Of a stretch of DNA of 6,154 nt, positions 5,470 to 6,154 are shown piece by piece. This DNA comes from Patulibacter sp050252545. Lineage in GTDB: Bacteria; Actinomycetota; Thermoleophilia; Solirubrobacterales; Solirubrobacteraceae. Positions within the stretch are counted from its first letter, which is position 1, and each line of letters begins with the position of its first letter. A program made the translations under genes and the position numbers. Location: contig JBFWKS010000266.1 in the NCBI GenBank assembly GCA_050252545.1, positions 1-6,154 of the forward strand, given 5' to 3'. The notes under the pieces were generated by a model. It saw nothing but the letters and a program-made list of their open reading frames with translations. It was not told where the DNA came from and searched no databases.

Positions 5470-6154
5470 GGCCGGCCTCCCAGCAGCCCGGTGAGGGCCT
5501 CGTTCAGGGCGTCGCAGCGGGCGATCTCGGGGGTGGTGGGGTCGGCCAGCAGGATCGTGCACGGCACGAGCGTCAGCGACCCCGTCGCCGGCTGGATCGG
5601 GAAGTGCAGCACGTGCGAGTTCGTGTCGTACTCGGCGGCCGCGGCGGCGAGCGTCGCGAACGTCGGCCCGATCAGCTGGTGGACCGGGCGGCGCAGGTCG
5701 TCGTCCTCGGACGCCAGCCACGGCAGGGTGTCGGCGTCGAGGCGGTCCACCGTCGGACGGAGCCCGCGCACCAGGCGTCGACCGTCGGGGACGGCGTCGG
5801 CCAGCGCCGACACCGCCGGGCGCAGCTCCCGCAGGAGCGGGCGCGTGCGGTCGAGGGTGCGGGTGAGCTCGTCGAGCGCCGGGCGCGTCGCCCGCAGGGC
5901 GGGGTCCAGGCGTCGCGTCGCCGGTCGCAGGTCGCCGACGAGCCGGTCCAGCGAAGGCAGCGTCGCGTCGATCGACCGGGCTCCGCTGCGGATCGCGCGC
6001 AGCGTCGCGGGGGCCGTCGCGAGGCTCCCGGCGAGGGCGGCGCGGCGGCGTACCAGCTGCGCGAACGTCCGCTCTCCGTCCCGCAGCACCCGGTCCAGGG
6101 CGTCGTGCTCGGCACCGGTCACCGCGAGCGTCGCGGCGGTGTCGGCGACGAGCC
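5466..6154 (-). CDS. MCE-family protein, C-terminal part (N-terminus outside the window)
   Basis: The open frame enters at the right edge, with the first full codon at 6152-6150, and runs 228 residues to TGA at 5468-5466. A GTG at 6122 is in frame, but coding continues above it, so this is an internal Val of a longer protein. The MlaD domain and membrane anchor are therefore not seen. The family call rests on the helical tail typical of MCE proteins (LRDGERTFAQLVRRRAAL, fragment residues 23-40), the Leu/Arg/Pro heptads, the C-terminal segment GPTFATLAAAAAEYDTNSH (162-180), and tight overlap with two complete MCE genes. Prolines at fragment residues 77, 84, 91, 105, 112 and 133 share one seven-residue register. 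Cysteines 198 and 213 near the end could pair outside the membrane. The GTGA overlap with the next gene implies translational coupling. Further MCE genes and YrbE-type permeases would be expected beyond 6154. Confidence 0.8.
   Translation of the reverse strand, partial: LVADTAATLAVTGAEHDALDRVLRDGERTFAQLVRRRAALAGSLATAPATLRAIRSGARSIDATLPSLDRLVGDLRPATRRLDPALRATRPALDELTRTLDRTRPLLRELRPAVSALADAVPDGRRLVRGLRPTVDRLDADTLPWLASEDDDLRRPVHQLIGPTFATLAAAAAEYDTNSHVLHFPIQPATGSLTLVPCTILLADPTTPEIARCDALNEALTGLLGGRP
5476..5481 (-). promoter_or_regulatory. Ribosome binding site of the middle MCE gene
   Basis: GGGAGG on the minus strand lies 6 nt before GTG 5469, inside the end of the preceding MCE gene. This decides the start of the middle MCE gene in favour of the GTGA overlap rather than the longer upstream option. 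Confidence 0.7.
5754..5924 (-). repeat. Seven-residue proline repeat in the partial MCE protein
   Basis: Prolines at fragment residues 77, 84, 91, 105, 112 and 133 are all multiples of seven apart. They sit in a helical Leu/Arg-rich tail with units such as LRPATRR and LRPAVSA. One proline in the stretch, at 122, is off register. The pattern matches that in the next MCE protein. Confidence 0.6.

Noticed and set aside
5470..5721. An 84-residue N-terminal extension of the middle MCE protein
   Set aside because: It overlaps the upstream MCE tail in another frame, is basic low-complexity sequence, and GTG 5469 has GGGAGG at 6 nt and the GTGA overlap.
6120..6122. GTG as the start of the right-hand MCE gene
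   Set aside because: The frame stays open to the window edge and the upstream residues (LVADTAATLA) continue the typical MCE helical tail, so this is an internal codon.

Overview
The window is about three quarters G+C. All five genes with a clear identity, plus one more cut by the window edge, lie on the minus strand and run from right to left. The gene types (several MCE-family proteins in tandem, an SCPx/Ltp-type thiolase, a PucR-type regulator and an acetone-carboxylase-type subunit) point to a high-G+C actinobacterium. The style of the MCE proteins (arginine/leucine/proline-rich helical tails, short C-terminal domains with Cys) reminds me of Thermoleophilia such as Solirubrobacter, Conexibacter or Patulibacter, but that placement is an impression.

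Layout in transcription order: (1) 6154-5466, the C-terminal 228 residues of an MCE-family protein whose N-terminus is outside the window; (2) 5469-4189, a complete MCE protein of 426 aa with a GTG start overlapping the previous stop (GTGA); (3) 4192-2861, a complete MCE protein of 443 aa with an ATG start overlapping the previous stop (ATGA); (4) a 67-bp gap with a small GC hairpin, then 2793-1591, a 400-aa SCPx-like thiolase with a strong Shine-Dalgarno; (5) a 40-bp gap, then 1550-291, a 419-aa PucR/CdaR-type regulator; (6) a 75-bp gap, then 215-1, the first 71 codons of a protein that looks like the beta subunit of acetone carboxylase (hydantoinase A/oxoprolinase superfamily).

Inferred working model: the MCE proteins are the extracytoplasmic, envelope-spanning part of an ABC-type lipid importer, with permease and further MCE genes expected beyond position 6154. 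The thiolase would act on 3-ketoacyl-CoA from the imported lipid or on acetoacetyl-CoA. The carboxylase would turn a small ketone into a beta-keto acid that can feed a thiolase. The PucR protein is the obvious candidate regulator of its neighbours. The three MCE genes are translationally coupled. PucR and the carboxylase instead lack a good Shine-Dalgarno and share a TANNNT box exactly 6 nt before ATG, which suggests internal promoters and leaderless messages.

The most unusual structural signal is a strict seven-residue proline period in the helical tails of the first two MCE proteins. No RNA genes, mobile elements, CRISPR arrays or origins were seen. No gene-free stretch exceeds 75 bp.
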